33,797 bases of DNA from Desulfurellaceae bacterium (GCA_023128455.1 JAGMDW010000043.1:1-33797); one strand, 5' to 3'. Positions 9,141 to 18,134 are shown, numbered from the stretch's first letter. Numbers and translations are program-made. Notes: generated by a model not told the origin, from the sequence alone.

Positions 9141-10571
9141 ATGGCAGAAGAGAATACTAAGCAGAGACATTACATAAGCACATTCGTACTTGCTATGATG
9201 AATGTCGCTTGTGTAATGAGTTTAAGGGGTTTGCCGATGATGGCAAAAGAAGGGCTGACCATGTTCTTTTATCTTGCATTTGCCGCATTATTGTTTCTTG
9301 TTCCGGTTTCTCTTATTTCGGCAGAATTAGCCAGTGGATGGCCGCAAGGAGGCGGTGTATACAGGTGGGTAAGAGAGGCATTTGGGTCTCGCTGGGGTTT
9401 TACTGCGATATGGCTTCAATGGATACAGAATGTTATATGGTACCCTACTGTTTTGGCATTCGCTGCAGGAGCATTGTCATATTTTTTTATAAACCCAGCT
9501 CTTGATACCAACAAAACATTTAACATTGCGGTTATTCTCATAGTCTATTGGGGAGCGACATTTATGAATTTTCGCGGAATGAAAACAACCGGGCGGCTTA
9601 CTACGATAGGATTATTGGCGGGAACGATATTTCCGGCGGTTCTTATTATTGCTTTGGGTATTCTCTGGATTGTTACAGGAAATCCTGTACAGCTTAACAC
9701 AGCCAGCGGTAATTTTCTACCAAATTTTGCAGATTTCAGCAGTGTAGCATTTCTGGGAGGTATTGTCCTTTTGTTTGCCGGGATGGAGGTAGGTGCTGTG
9801 CATGTCAGGGAACTGCGGAATCCAAAAGTACAGTATACAAAAGCAGTGTTTTTGGCAATGCTTATAATTGTAGTGGTGTTTGTATTGGGTTCCCTGTCTG
9901 TTGCCGTAGTTATCCCGGAAAAAAGCATAAGCCTTACAGCTGGAATTATGCAGGGGTTTAAGGAACTGTTAGATAAATTCAGTATGGGCTGGTTTCTTCC
10001 GATAATGGGATTGTTGGTTGCCTTCGGGGCAGTTGGCGGCGTAATTGCATGGATAGCCGGACCAAGTAAGGGGTTACTTGCTACCGCCAAAGATGGCGAC
10101 CTTCCTCCGTTTTTGCAATATACTAATAAACATGGTGTGCAAACTCATATACTGTGGATACAGGGCGCAATCGTTACTATTATCTCGCTTGTTTATCTTT
10201 TAATGCCCACCATAAGCAGCGCCTTCTTTATTTTAACCGCACTCACAGCAATGCTGTATATTATAATGTACATTTTATTATATGTATCTGCCATAAAATT
10301 GCGGTATTCACAGCCGGATGTCCACCGCACCTATAAAGTTCCGGGAGGTAATTTCGGTATGTGGATAGTGGCTGGTATCGGTATGCTGGCAGTTGTCTTT
10401 GCTATGATTGTTGGTTTTTTCCCTCCATCACAACTTACAGTCGGAAGTCCGACATTTTATGTTTCGTTTTTGATTGTTGGGGTAATCATCTTTGTTGGTG
10501 CACCCTTAATTATTAACGGGTTAAAGCGTCCAGAATGGATGCCGAAAGAAAATAGCCAAACGGAAGAGTAA
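9141..10571 (+). CDS. gadC: APC-family antiporter, probable glutamate:GABA antiporter
   Basis: Multi-TM permease: NVACVMSLRGLPMMAKEGLTMFFYL, AELASGWPQGGGVYRWVREAFG, WIAGPSKGLLATAKDGDLPPFLQYTNKHGVQTHILW; directly upstream of gadB. Confidence 0.85.
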   Translation: MAEENTKQRHYISTFVLAMMNVACVMSLRGLPMMAKEGLTMFFYLAFAALLFLVPVSLISAELASGWPQGGGVYRWVREAFGSRWGFTAIWLQWIQNVIWYPTVLAFAAGALSYFFINPALDTNKTFNIAVILIVYWGATFMNFRGMKTTGRLTTIGLLAGTIFPAVLIIALGILWIVTGNPVQLNTASGNFLPNFADFSSVAFLGGIVLLFAGMEVGAVHVRELRNPKVQYTKAVFLAMLIIVVVFVLGSLSVAVVIPEKSISLTAGIMQGFKELLDKFSMGWFLPIMGLLVAFGAVGGVIAWIAGPSKGLLATAKDGDLPPFLQYTNKHGVQTHILWIQGAIVTIISLVYLLMPTISSAFFILTALTAMLYIIMYILLYVSAIKLRYSQPDVHRTYKVPGGNFGMWIVAGIGMLAVVFAMIVGFFPPSQLTVGSPTFYVSFLIVGVIIFVGAPLIINGLKRPEWMPKENSQTEE

Positions 10572-10623
10572 GCCTCATTAGAGGAATCTCCAACGGGGGT
10601 AAATTTTAAAAAAGGAGGTAATT

Positions 10624-12027
10624 ATGATTCACAAAAAAGTAAAATTAGAAGAGTTGGAGACATCTGACAAAGTATTAACACCGACCTATGCCTCAAGAGA
10701 ACTTAGTACTGCAGTTCCTAAATATGAAATGCCGGAAAACGAGATGCTTCCCAGAACGGCTTACAATATCATCCATGATGAACTTATGCTGGATGGGAAT
10801 TCAAGACTCAATCTCGCCACCTTCGTAACCACATGGATGGAGCCAGAGGCCAGACAGCTTATGGCTGAGACTTTTGATAAGAATATGATTGATAAAGATG
10901 AATATCCTCAGACAGCCGAAGTTGAGATGCGTTGTGTCAATATATTATCTAATTTGTACAATGCTCCCCATGAGGGTAATGCTGCCGGATGTTCAACAAT
11001 TGGCTCCAGTGAAGCGACTATGCTCGGCGGAATGGCACTCAAATGGAAATGGCGGGAACGCATGAAGGCAAAAGGAAAGGCAGGCGATAAACCTAATATG
11101 GTAATGGGAATAGATGTTCAAATCTGCTGGGAGAAATTCTGCCGTTATTGGGATATCGAGCCGCGTTTTGTTTCTATGGAACATGGTCGTTATACAATTG
11201 ATTCGGAAAGAACTCTTGAGCTTGTAGACGAAAACACCATAGGTGTGGTTGCGATTATGGGAACTACATTTACAGGTCAGTACGAACCAGTTGAGAAGCT
11301 TAATAATGCTCTGGATGAACTTAATGCAAAGACTGGCTGGGATGTTCCTATACATGTTGATGCGGCAAGTGGAGGTTTTGTAACCCCTTTTATTCAACCG
11401 GACATAAAATGGGATTTTCGCCTTAAGTGGGTGAAATCTATAAATGTATCCGGCCATAAATATGGTTTGGTTTTTCCGGGAGTTGGCTGGATCATATGGC
11501 GCGATTGGGAGGAACTACCGAAAGATTTGATATTTTATGTTAATTACTTAGGTGGTGACATGCCTACATTTGCGTTAAATTTTTCGCGTCCCGGCAATCA
11601 GATCGTTGCTCAATATTATAACTTTCTGCGATTAGGACGAGAAGGATATACACGCATTATGAAAACGCTGCATGAGACGGTAAAGTATCTATCGGGAAAG
11701 GTTGCTAAATTAGGACCATTTGAATTACTCACTGACGGCAGCGATATTCCTGTATTTGCCTTTAAGCTGAAGAAAGAAACGAATTTTACTGTATTTGATG
11801 TTTCAGAAAGGCTACGCCACCGAGGCTGGCTGGTTCCTGCTTATACCTTACCCAAGAACGCGGAGGATATCGCGGTATTGCGTATTGTGGTAAAGGAAGG
11901 TTTCAGCAGAGACATGGCTGACCTCCTTCTGGATGATTTGAAACGCATATTGAAATATTTTGAGAAACAACCGGGACATAAACCAACCAGGCCGAAGAAA
12001 CGCGATAAATATAGAAGACACTGTTAG
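10624..12027 (+). CDS. gadB: Glutamate decarboxylase (PLP-dependent)
   Basis: NLATFVTTWMEPEARQLMAET, STIGSSEATMLGGMALKWKWRERM, IHVDAASGGFVTPF, INVSGHKYGLVFPGVGWIIWRD (PLP Lys); RBS AAAGGAGGT. Confidence 0.95.
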   Translation: MIHKKVKLEELETSDKVLTPTYASRELSTAVPKYEMPENEMLPRTAYNIIHDELMLDGNSRLNLATFVTTWMEPEARQLMAETFDKNMIDKDEYPQTAEVEMRCVNILSNLYNAPHEGNAAGCSTIGSSEATMLGGMALKWKWRERMKAKGKAGDKPNMVMGIDVQICWEKFCRYWDIEPRFVSMEHGRYTIDSERTLELVDENTIGVVAIMGTTFTGQYEPVEKLNNALDELNAKTGWDVPIHVDAASGGFVTPFIQPDIKWDFRLKWVKSINVSGHKYGLVFPGVGWIIWRDWEELPKDLIFYVNYLGGDMPTFALNFSRPGNQIVAQYYNFLRLGREGYTRIMKTLHETVKYLSGKVAKLGPFELLTDGSDIPVFAFKLKKETNFTVFDVSERLRHRGWLVPAYTLPKNAEDIAVLRIVVKEGFSRDMADLLLDDLKRILKYFEKQPGHKPTRPKKRDKYRRHC

Positions 12028-12068
12028 GGTTTGAAAAAGTTTATTACATATAGTAGGGTTAGTGCCCC

Positions 12069-12086
12069 CGCGGCAAGCCGCGTTTT
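12069..12086 (+). terminator. Probable intrinsic terminator downstream of gadB
   Basis: CGCGGC-aa-GCCGCG followed by TTTT. Confidence 0.55.
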
Positions 12087-12090
12087 GTTA

Positions 12091-12180
12091 TTCCGCACTT
12101 GATGCGGAATCTGGATTTCCGCATTCGCGGGAATGACAGAGGGAATGTCCCCCCGTACTTGACACGGTGGCGGGAATCTA
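12091..12180. repeat. Cluster of ATTCCCGC-type palindromic repeat fragments
   Basis: TTCCGCA-cttga-TGCGGAA at 12091-12109, TTCCGCATTCGCGGGAATGACA at 12117-12138, and a diverged CCCGTACTTGACACGGTGGCGGGAATCT at 12152-12179. Confidence 0.6.
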
Positions 12181-12263
12181 AATTAAGATTCCAGATATTT
12201 TGCTAAAGCAGAATTCCGAAATGACATCTGGTAATAGCCCGCTGCTTGCGGTGGATTTATTTA

Positions 12264-12304
12264 TTCGTTTTGACAACTCTCGTAGAGAGTTGCAAAAAAA
12301 CGAA
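12264..12304. repeat. Hairpin unit 1 of array
   Basis: TTCGTTTTG-a-CAACTCTC-gta-GAGAGTTG-CAAAAAAACGAA. Confidence 0.75.
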
Positions 12305-12310
12305 GTTTTC

Positions 12311-12338
12311 CTTGACAAGTGCTTACAACACTTGCAAG
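12311..12338. repeat. Hairpin unit 2 of array
   Basis: CTTG-a-CAAGTG-cttacaa-CACTTG-CAAG. Confidence 0.75.
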
Positions 12339-12341
12339 CAA

Positions 12342-12368
12342 CTTGACAACTACTTTAGTAGTTGCAAG
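12342..12368. repeat. Hairpin unit 3 of array
   Basis: CTTG-a-CAACTAC-ttta-GTAGTTG-CAAG. Confidence 0.75.
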
Positions 12369-12393
12369 GAAAATAACAAGGTCATTTTCCTTG
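12365..12393. repeat. 10-bp inverted repeat overlapping the end of the hairpin array
   Basis: CAAGGAAAAT-aacaaggtc-ATTTTCCTTG. Confidence 0.75.
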
Positions 12394-12418
12394 ACAATAA
12401 ACATAAAATATATATCTT
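12391..12418 (+). promoter_or_regulatory. Putative sigma70-type promoter of the trp operon
   Basis: TTGACA (12391-12396), 16-nt spacer, TATCTT (12413-12418). Confidence 0.45.
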
Positions 12419-12425
12419 TATACCC

Positions 12426-12479
12426 ATGAAAATGATATTTAAGGTTTGGTGGTGGGCAGTTAAACCTGCTCGCCGGTAA
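12426..12479 (+). CDS. trpL: trp operon leader peptide
   Basis: ATG AAA ATG ATA TTT AAG GTT TGG TGG TGG GCA GTT AAA CCT GCT CGC CGG TAA = MKMIFKVWWWAVKPARR*; three tandem Trp codons at 12447-12455 upstream of trpE. Confidence 0.88.
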   Translation: MKMIFKVWWWAVKPARR

Positions 12480-12500
12480 GTTTGAGATAAGTTTAACTCA

Positions 12501-12550
12501 AGCCGCTTGGCGCAGACAGGGAAAGGATGTCTGAGTCGGCGGCTATTTTT
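12501..12550 (+). promoter_or_regulatory. Attenuator-region hairpin T1 (terminator-like)
   Basis: AGCCGC(12501-12506)/GCGGCT(12539-12544) with inner CAGACA(12513-12518)/TGTCTG(12528-12533), followed by ATTTTT. Confidence 0.6.
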
Positions 12551-12555
12551 GTATG

Positions 12556-12591
12556 GGCTTGACGGCTTGGATGAGTCGTCAAGCCTTTTTT
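12556..12591 (+). terminator. trp attenuator terminator T2
   Basis: GGCTTGACG(12556-12564)/CGTCAAGCC(12577-12585) followed by TTTTTT, just before the trpE RBS. Confidence 0.85.
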
Positions 12592-12604
12592 GTTTGGAGG
12601 TTTT

Positions 12605-14017
12605 ATGTTGAATATGTCCGAAGGTGAATTTTTGGAATATCTAAAAAGTTTTGACATCGTCCCTTTATATGCAGATTTTCCTTGTGATACGGATACAGCT
12701 ATATCTATTTATTTAAAACTCAAAGATTATGGGGCCTGCTACCTTTTAGAGAGTGTAGAGAAAAGTAAAAGATGGGGCAGGTATTCTTTTATAGGATTTG
12801 ACAGATTGGAGACATTTTCCTTTAGCATTGGCGAAGATGAAAAGCCTTTATCTCTACTTAAAGATAGATATTTCTCCAAAAAAACACTCAAATTGAAGGA
12901 ATTGCCTCGTTTTTTTGGGGGTGGAGTGGGGTATATAGGATATGATTGTGCTTCTTTATGGAATAAGATTGCTTTACCTTCAGAAGACATCTATTCCCTG
13001 CCTGACCTTTGTCTTTTATTTACAAAGGCGGTTATCATATTTGATGATTTTCGTAAGACATTTCGCATAGTTTATGATGCAATGCAGCCTCAAGATTATG
13101 AAAAAGCAGAAAAGATGATAGATAAAATTCTGTCTCTCCTTCACCGTCCGTTTTCTTACGATGAGGGGGAAGGCAAATCTTTTCCTGTATCCACTTTACA
13201 CAGAGAAGCGTTTGAAGAGATGGTAAGAAAAGCAAAGAGGTATATAGAAGACGGCGAGATAATACAGTCTGTTTTGGCACATCACATTGTATGTTCAACA
13301 GATGTGTCTCCTTTTGATATCTATCGGACTTTAAGGAGGAGTAACCCCTCTCCTTATATGTTTTATATTGATTTTGATTCTTTTAAACTCATCGGTTCAT
13401 CTCCAGAAGTTCTGGTGAGATTGGAAGGAGAAACCATTGAAATCTCGCCTATTGCAGGTACTCGTCGCAGAGGCAAAACAAAAAAAGAAGATGAGAAATT
13501 GGAAAAAGAACTCCTTCAGGATGAGAAAGAAAAAGCTGAGCATTTGATGCTTGTTGATCTGGCAAGAAATGATGTGGGAAGAGTAGCGGAAGCAGGAACT
13601 GTAAAGGTAGAAAATTTCATGTATGTAGAGAAGTTTTCAAAGGTTATGCATATCGTTTCCGACATTAAAGCAAAAATAGAGAAAGATAAAGATATGTTTG
13701 ATCTATTTAGATCCTGCTTTCCCGCAGGAACGGTGTCCGGTGCACCAAAGGTGAGAGCGATGCAAATAATTGCAAGCTTAGAAAAAACAAGAAGAGGCCC
13801 TTATGCCGGTAGTGTGGGTTACTTTGGATATGATGGGAATATGGATATGTGTATCACCATACGCACCATTGTGTGGAAAGAAAATAAGGCATTTATTGGT
13901 GTGGGTGCGGGCATCGTTTATGATTCTCTCCCTCAAAGGGAATATGAAGAGACGATGGAGAAGGCATCCGCCTGCATCAATGCATTAGGAGAGGAAAATG
14001 ATATTAATGATAGATAA
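12605..14017 (+). CDS. trpE: Anthranilate synthase component I
   Basis: YADFPCDTDTAISIYLKL, SNPSPYMFYIDFDSFKLIGSSPEVLVRLEG, IAGTRRRGKTKKED, FPAGTVSGAPKVRAMQII. Start at the first ATG after GGAGG (track start 12590). Confidence 0.95.
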   Translation: MLNMSEGEFLEYLKSFDIVPLYADFPCDTDTAISIYLKLKDYGACYLLESVEKSKRWGRYSFIGFDRLETFSFSIGEDEKPLSLLKDRYFSKKTLKLKELPRFFGGGVGYIGYDCASLWNKIALPSEDIYSLPDLCLLFTKAVIIFDDFRKTFRIVYDAMQPQDYEKAEKMIDKILSLLHRPFSYDEGEGKSFPVSTLHREAFEEMVRKAKRYIEDGEIIQSVLAHHIVCSTDVSPFDIYRTLRRSNPSPYMFYIDFDSFKLIGSSPEVLVRLEGETIEISPIAGTRRRGKTKKEDEKLEKELLQDEKEKAEHLMLVDLARNDVGRVAEAGTVKVENFMYVEKFSKVMHIVSDIKAKIEKDKDMFDLFRSCFPAGTVSGAPKVRAMQIIASLEKTRRGPYAGSVGYFGYDGNMDMCITIRTIVWKENKAFIGVGAGIVYDSLPQREYEETMEKASACINALGEENDINDR

Positions 14018-14564
14018 TTATGATTCTTTTACTTACAACCTGGTTCATCTTTTAAAGGGAATGAAGAAAGGTGTGGATGTTATTTCCAACGATGAAAAAG
14101 ATTACATTCGGTGGGTAGAAAAAAGCGAAGCTGTATTCATCTCTCCCGGGCCTTCTGTGCCGGAGAATGCAGGCATTAGTGTGGATGTAGTGAGGAGGTT
14201 TTACAAAACAAAACCTATATTTGGGGTGTGCTTGGGTCATCAGGTAATTGTCTATAGCTTTGGAGGAAAGATTGTAAGAGCGAAGAGAATTGTGCATGGA
14301 AAGGCATCTCTTATCTATCATGCGGGTAAATACATTTTTAAAAATATTCCCTCTCCATTCAGTGCCGTCAGGTATCACTCTCTTTCTGTAAGCAGGGAGA
14401 ATTTTCCTTTAGAGTTGGAAATTTTAGCGGCGAGTGAAGATGAAGAGATTATGTCTATCAAGCATAGAAATTTTCCCGTGTATGGGGTGCAGTTTCACCC
14501 GGAGTCTATTCTTACAAAATATGGCGAAATGTTAATCTATAATTTTTTAGAGGAGGCAAAATAA
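13998..14564 (+). CDS. trpG: Anthranilate synthase component II (glutamine amidotransferase)
   Basis: MIDNYDSFTYNLVHLL, ISPGPSVPENAG, GVCLGHQVI, VQFHPESILT. Confidence 0.95.
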   Translation: MILMIDNYDSFTYNLVHLLKGMKKGVDVISNDEKDYIRWVEKSEAVFISPGPSVPENAGISVDVVRRFYKTKPIFGVCLGHQVIVYSFGGKIVRAKRIVHGKASLIYHAGKYIFKNIPSPFSAVRYHSLSVSRENFPLELEILAASEDEEIMSIKHRNFPVYGVQFHPESILTKYGEMLIYNFLEEAK

Positions 14565-15571
14565 TGTTGAGTAAATTGGTACAGGGAGAAAGTGTGAAAA
14601 AGGAGGAAATAAAATCGTTTTTGAAAGATTATCTTGGGGAGAGGAAAACAGAGGCAGAAATGGCCTCTTTCCTTACAGCTTTGCGAATGCGAGGGGAGAC
14701 GGCAGAAGAGATTGCAGCTGTGGTAGAGATAATGGACGAGGTGGCTATACATCTAAATTTAGACGATGAAATAAGAGAGAATGCCATAGATACCTGCGGT
14801 ACGGGTGGTGATGAGAAAGGCACATTTAATATTTCTACAGCCTGCGCTTTTATAGTAGCGGGGGCTGGTGTTTATGTGGCAAAACACGGCAATAGGGCAG
14901 TATCCAGCAGATGTGGCAGTGCAGATCTACTCAATGCTTTAGGCATAAACATAAACCTGGAAAAGAAAAAAGCAGAGAAGATATTAAAACAGGCAGGCAT
15001 TGTCTTTCTATTTGCCCCTTTGTTTCATCCTGCTATGAAAAAGATTGCTCAAGTAAGAAAAGCGTTGGGATTTCGCACCTTATTCAATATTATCGGACCT
15101 TTGCTCAATCCTGCAGGTGTAAAAAGACAGCTTATCGGCGTACCTTCTCAAGCAATGATGGATACTCTATCAGCTGTAATCAAACTCCTGGGGAATAGAA
15201 GAATAATGTTAGTAAATAGTATGGATGGCTTAGATGAGGTGAGTGTATGTGCAGATACGCATATTGCTGATGTAAACGGTATGTTTATAAAGAAGTATAC
15301 AATCTCTCCTGAGGATTTTGGTATAAAGAGATATAGATTAGGTGTTTTAAAAGGTGGAGATGTGGCTGAAAATACTTGTATTATGATGGATGTTTTAAAT
15401 AATAAAGGCAGTGCATATAGAGATGCAGCTTTAGTGAATGCAAGTGTTGCTCTCCTAACGGCGGACAGAGTAAAAAATCTAAAGGAAGGATACAAAATGG
15501 CAGAGTTATCCCTTGCAAGTGGCAAAGCAAAGCAAAAGTTTGAATTATTGAGGAAATTGAGCAATGACTAA
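14564..15571 (+). CDS. trpD: Anthranilate phosphoribosyltransferase
   Basis: DTCGTGGDEKGTFNIST, KHGNRAVSSRCGSADLLNALG, FNIIGPLLNPAG. Confidence 0.95.
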   Translation: MLSKLVQGESVKKEEIKSFLKDYLGERKTEAEMASFLTALRMRGETAEEIAAVVEIMDEVAIHLNLDDEIRENAIDTCGTGGDEKGTFNISTACAFIVAGAGVYVAKHGNRAVSSRCGSADLLNALGININLEKKKAEKILKQAGIVFLFAPLFHPAMKKIAQVRKALGFRTLFNIIGPLLNPAGVKRQLIGVPSQAMMDTLSAVIKLLGNRRIMLVNSMDGLDEVSVCADTHIADVNGMFIKKYTISPEDFGIKRYRLGVLKGGDVAENTCIMMDVLNNKGSAYRDAALVNASVALLTADRVKNLKEGYKMAELSLASGKAKQKFELLRKLSND

Positions 15572-16181
15572 AGTAAAAGTATGCGGTATTACAAATATAG
15601 AAGATGCAATGCTGTGTGTTTCTTTGGGAGCGGATGCATTGGGTTTTATCTTTTATGAAAAGAGCCCGCGTTGTGTAGATATTTATAAGGCTAAGGAAAT
15701 CTGCTCCAGGTTGCCCCCCTTTATTACCAAAGTAGGGGTATTTGTAAATGAAGATAAGAAAAGATTAAGAGATATTTTTTATTTTTCAGGATTGAATGTC
15801 GTTCAGCTGCATGGTGGAGAATCTGTGAATTATGTGTATAATTTAAAAGTATTACTGCCTGGTGTGCATATAATAAAATTTGCAAGAAATATGAATGAAG
15901 CAGAAATGTTTGCTCCTGTTGTAGATTCGTTTATTGTAGATAGCGGTGGAGGCACGGGGAAGGTTTGTGATTGGGAATTTGCCAAAAACTTGAGAGAAAC
16001 AATTTCTCTTCCTCTTATTTTAGCTGGCGGATTGGATGGAAGGAATGTAAAGGAAGCTATAAAAATGGTTCATCCTTATGCGCTGGATGCATGCAGCAAA
16101 TTGGAGAAGGAAAAGGGCAAGAAAGACAATGGAAAATTGGAAGAGTTTATTAAGGAGGTAAGAAATAGTGAAATTGCCTGA
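15564..16181 (+). CDS. trpF: Phosphoribosylanthranilate isomerase
   Basis: [55 protein letters not shown]. Confidence 0.93.
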   Translation: MTKVKVCGITNIEDAMLCVSLGADALGFIFYEKSPRCVDIYKAKEICSRLPPFITKVGVFVNEDKKRLRDIFYFSGLNVVQLHGGESVNYVYNLKVLLPGVHIIKFARNMNEAEMFAPVVDSFIVDSGGGTGKVCDWEFAKNLRETISLPLILAGGLDGRNVKEAIKMVHPYALDACSKLEKEKGKKDNGKLEEFIKEVRNSEIA

Positions 16182-17355
16182 TGAGCAGGGATATTTTGGT
16201 CCATATGGAGGACAATTTATACCAGAGACGCTTGTTTCCGTATTGGATGAGTTAAAACAGAAATATTTTAACATTGTTAAGAGAGATGATTTTCGAAAAA
16301 AACTCAATCACTATTTAAAAACATATTGCGGAAGACCTACACCTCTATATTTAGCGGAGAACATGAGTAGAGATTTGGGGTTTAAGGTCTATTTGAAGAG
16401 AGAAGATTTAAATCATACCGGTGCTCATAAGATGAACAACACATTAGGGCAGGTACTTCTGGCAAAATTCATGGATAAGAAGAGGGTTATTGCAGAAACA
16501 GGTGCGGGGCAGCACGGAGTGGCTACGGCAACAGCCTGTGCACTACTCAATATTCCATGCAAGGTATACATGGGAAAGATAGATTGTGTTAGACAAGAGT
16601 TGAATGTGTTCAGGATGAAACTGTTGGGAGCAAAGTTGGAAGTTGTAGAAAGTGGTTCGCAAACCTTAAAAGATGCAATAAACGAAACGATAAGGGATTG
16701 GGTAACGAATGCCAATGATACATACTATTGCTTAGGTTCGTGTGTAGGGCCGGATCCTTATCCTACAATGGTGAGAAATTTTCAAATTATAATCGGCAAG
16801 GAGACAAAAGAGGAAATATTAAAAGTAGAAGGTAGATTACCCGATGTGTGCGTAGCATGTGTAGGAGGAGGCAGTAACGCCATTGGACTATTTTACCCAT
16901 TTTTAGACGATAAAGTAAAATTTGTTGGAGTAGAAGCAGGAGGAAGGGGAGAAAAATTGGGTGAAAATGCCGCTACCATCTCCTTAGGTCAAGCAGGTAT
17001 ATTGCATGGAGCAAAGACATATATTCTTCAAGACAAATACGGTCAGATTATTCCTACCCATTCTGTGAGTGCAGGTTTGGATTATCCAGGAGTAGGGCCG
17101 GAGCATGTGTTTTTGAAAGAATCAGGTCGTGCTCGATATGAAGCTGCTACAGATACAGAAGCGTTGGAGGCATTTGAATATTTGAGTAAAATGGAAGGTA
17201 TAATTCCCGCTCTGGAGAGTTCCCATGCCATTGCCTATGTAAGAAAATTAAAGGGAAAGTTGGATAAGAATAAAATTGTGATAATAAATCTTTCTGGTAG
17301 AGGGGATAAAGATATGGGGATAGTGCGTGATTTGTTCGAGGCTAAAAATGGATAG
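16168..17355 (+). CDS. trpB: Tryptophan synthase beta chain
   Basis: [75 protein letters not shown]. Confidence 0.96.
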   Translation: MKLPDEQGYFGPYGGQFIPETLVSVLDELKQKYFNIVKRDDFRKKLNHYLKTYCGRPTPLYLAENMSRDLGFKVYLKREDLNHTGAHKMNNTLGQVLLAKFMDKKRVIAETGAGQHGVATATACALLNIPCKVYMGKIDCVRQELNVFRMKLLGAKLEVVESGSQTLKDAINETIRDWVTNANDTYYCLGSCVGPDPYPTMVRNFQIIIGKETKEEILKVEGRLPDVCVACVGGGSNAIGLFYPFLDDKVKFVGVEAGGRGEKLGENAATISLGQAGILHGAKTYILQDKYGQIIPTHSVSAGLDYPGVGPEHVFLKESGRARYEAATDTEALEAFEYLSKMEGIIPALESSHAIAYVRKLKGKLDKNKIVIINLSGRGDKDMGIVRDLFEAKNG

Positions 17356-18124
17356 GATAAGAAAAAGAATTGAAGGGGCGAACAAAAATAACAGCGGCGC
17401 ACTCATCATATATGTAACTTGTGGTTTTCCTTATAAAGACAGCACAATTGATATTGTACGGGGTTTAGCGGAAGGGGGTGCGGATGTTGTAGAATTAGGA
17501 CTACCATTTTCTGATCCCATAGCCGATGGAAGGATAATTCAAGCGGCATCTCAAAGAGCATTGCAACAGAAGGTAAATACGGATGATTGTTTTTCAACGG
17601 TTAAGAAGATAAGAGAAAACAAAATAGATATACCTATTCTGTTTATGGGTTATTACAATACGATTTTTACCTATGGAGAGAAAAGATTTGTAGAAAGGGC
17701 AAAACAGGTAGGATTGGATGGGTTTATTGTACCTGATCTTCCATTGGAAGAATCAAAGGGGATGCTCGATTTATTAAAGAAATTTTCTTTAAGTATGCCG
17801 TTTTTAGTAACACCTACTACCACCGAAGATAGGATAAAAAAGATTGTCTCTTTATCCTCTGGTTTTGTTTATCTTGTGCCGCGCCTGGGAATAACAGGCG
17901 AAAAGACAAAGGATTTATCTGCGGCTCGTTCCCTGGTTCAAAAGGTAAGAAAATATACCTCTTTGCCCATTTGCATAGGATTTGGGATAGAGAATAAAAA
18001 AGATGTAAATCAGATATTTTCTTTTTGTGAAGGGGCAATCATCGGCAGTAAATTCATACAATTTATAGAAAAAAACCCCTCTCCTGAAAATGCTCGTTTA
18101 TTTGTAGAAAAATTATTATCTTAA
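17348..18124 (+). CDS. trpA: Tryptophan synthase alpha chain
   Basis: [52 protein letters not shown]. Start at ATG 17348 overlapping trpB (track start 17327). Confidence 0.95.
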   Translation: MDRIRKRIEGANKNNSGALIIYVTCGFPYKDSTIDIVRGLAEGGADVVELGLPFSDPIADGRIIQAASQRALQQKVNTDDCFSTVKKIRENKIDIPILFMGYYNTIFTYGEKRFVERAKQVGLDGFIVPDLPLEESKGMLDLLKKFSLSMPFLVTPTTTEDRIKKIVSLSSGFVYLVPRLGITGEKTKDLSAARSLVQKVRKYTSLPICIGFGIENKKDVNQIFSFCEGAIIGSKFIQFIEKNPSPENARLFVEKLLS

Positions 18125-18134
18125 GCTTTGCTAA

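Noticed and set aside
9545-10090. 181-aa minus-strand ORF inside gadC
   Set aside because: Antisense to a clear permease and without recognisable motifs.
12264-12368. Hairpins as integron attC sites
   Set aside because: They have bulged stems and AAC/GTT parts, but the RYYYAAC/GTTRRRY core boxes do not fit, there are no gene cassettes between units and no integrase.
12264-12393. Hairpin array as a CRISPR array
   Set aside because: No constant repeat with unique spacers; the constant part is an architecture, and there are no cas genes.
12246-12479. 77-aa plus-strand ORF in the track
   Set aside because: Most of it runs through the hairpin repeats. Only the last 17 codons, the trpL leader peptide, look coding.
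12400-12600. T-box or TRAP-type control of the trp operon
   Set aside because: No T-box sequence and no run of spaced GAG/UAG triplets; the WWW leader peptide explains the region better.
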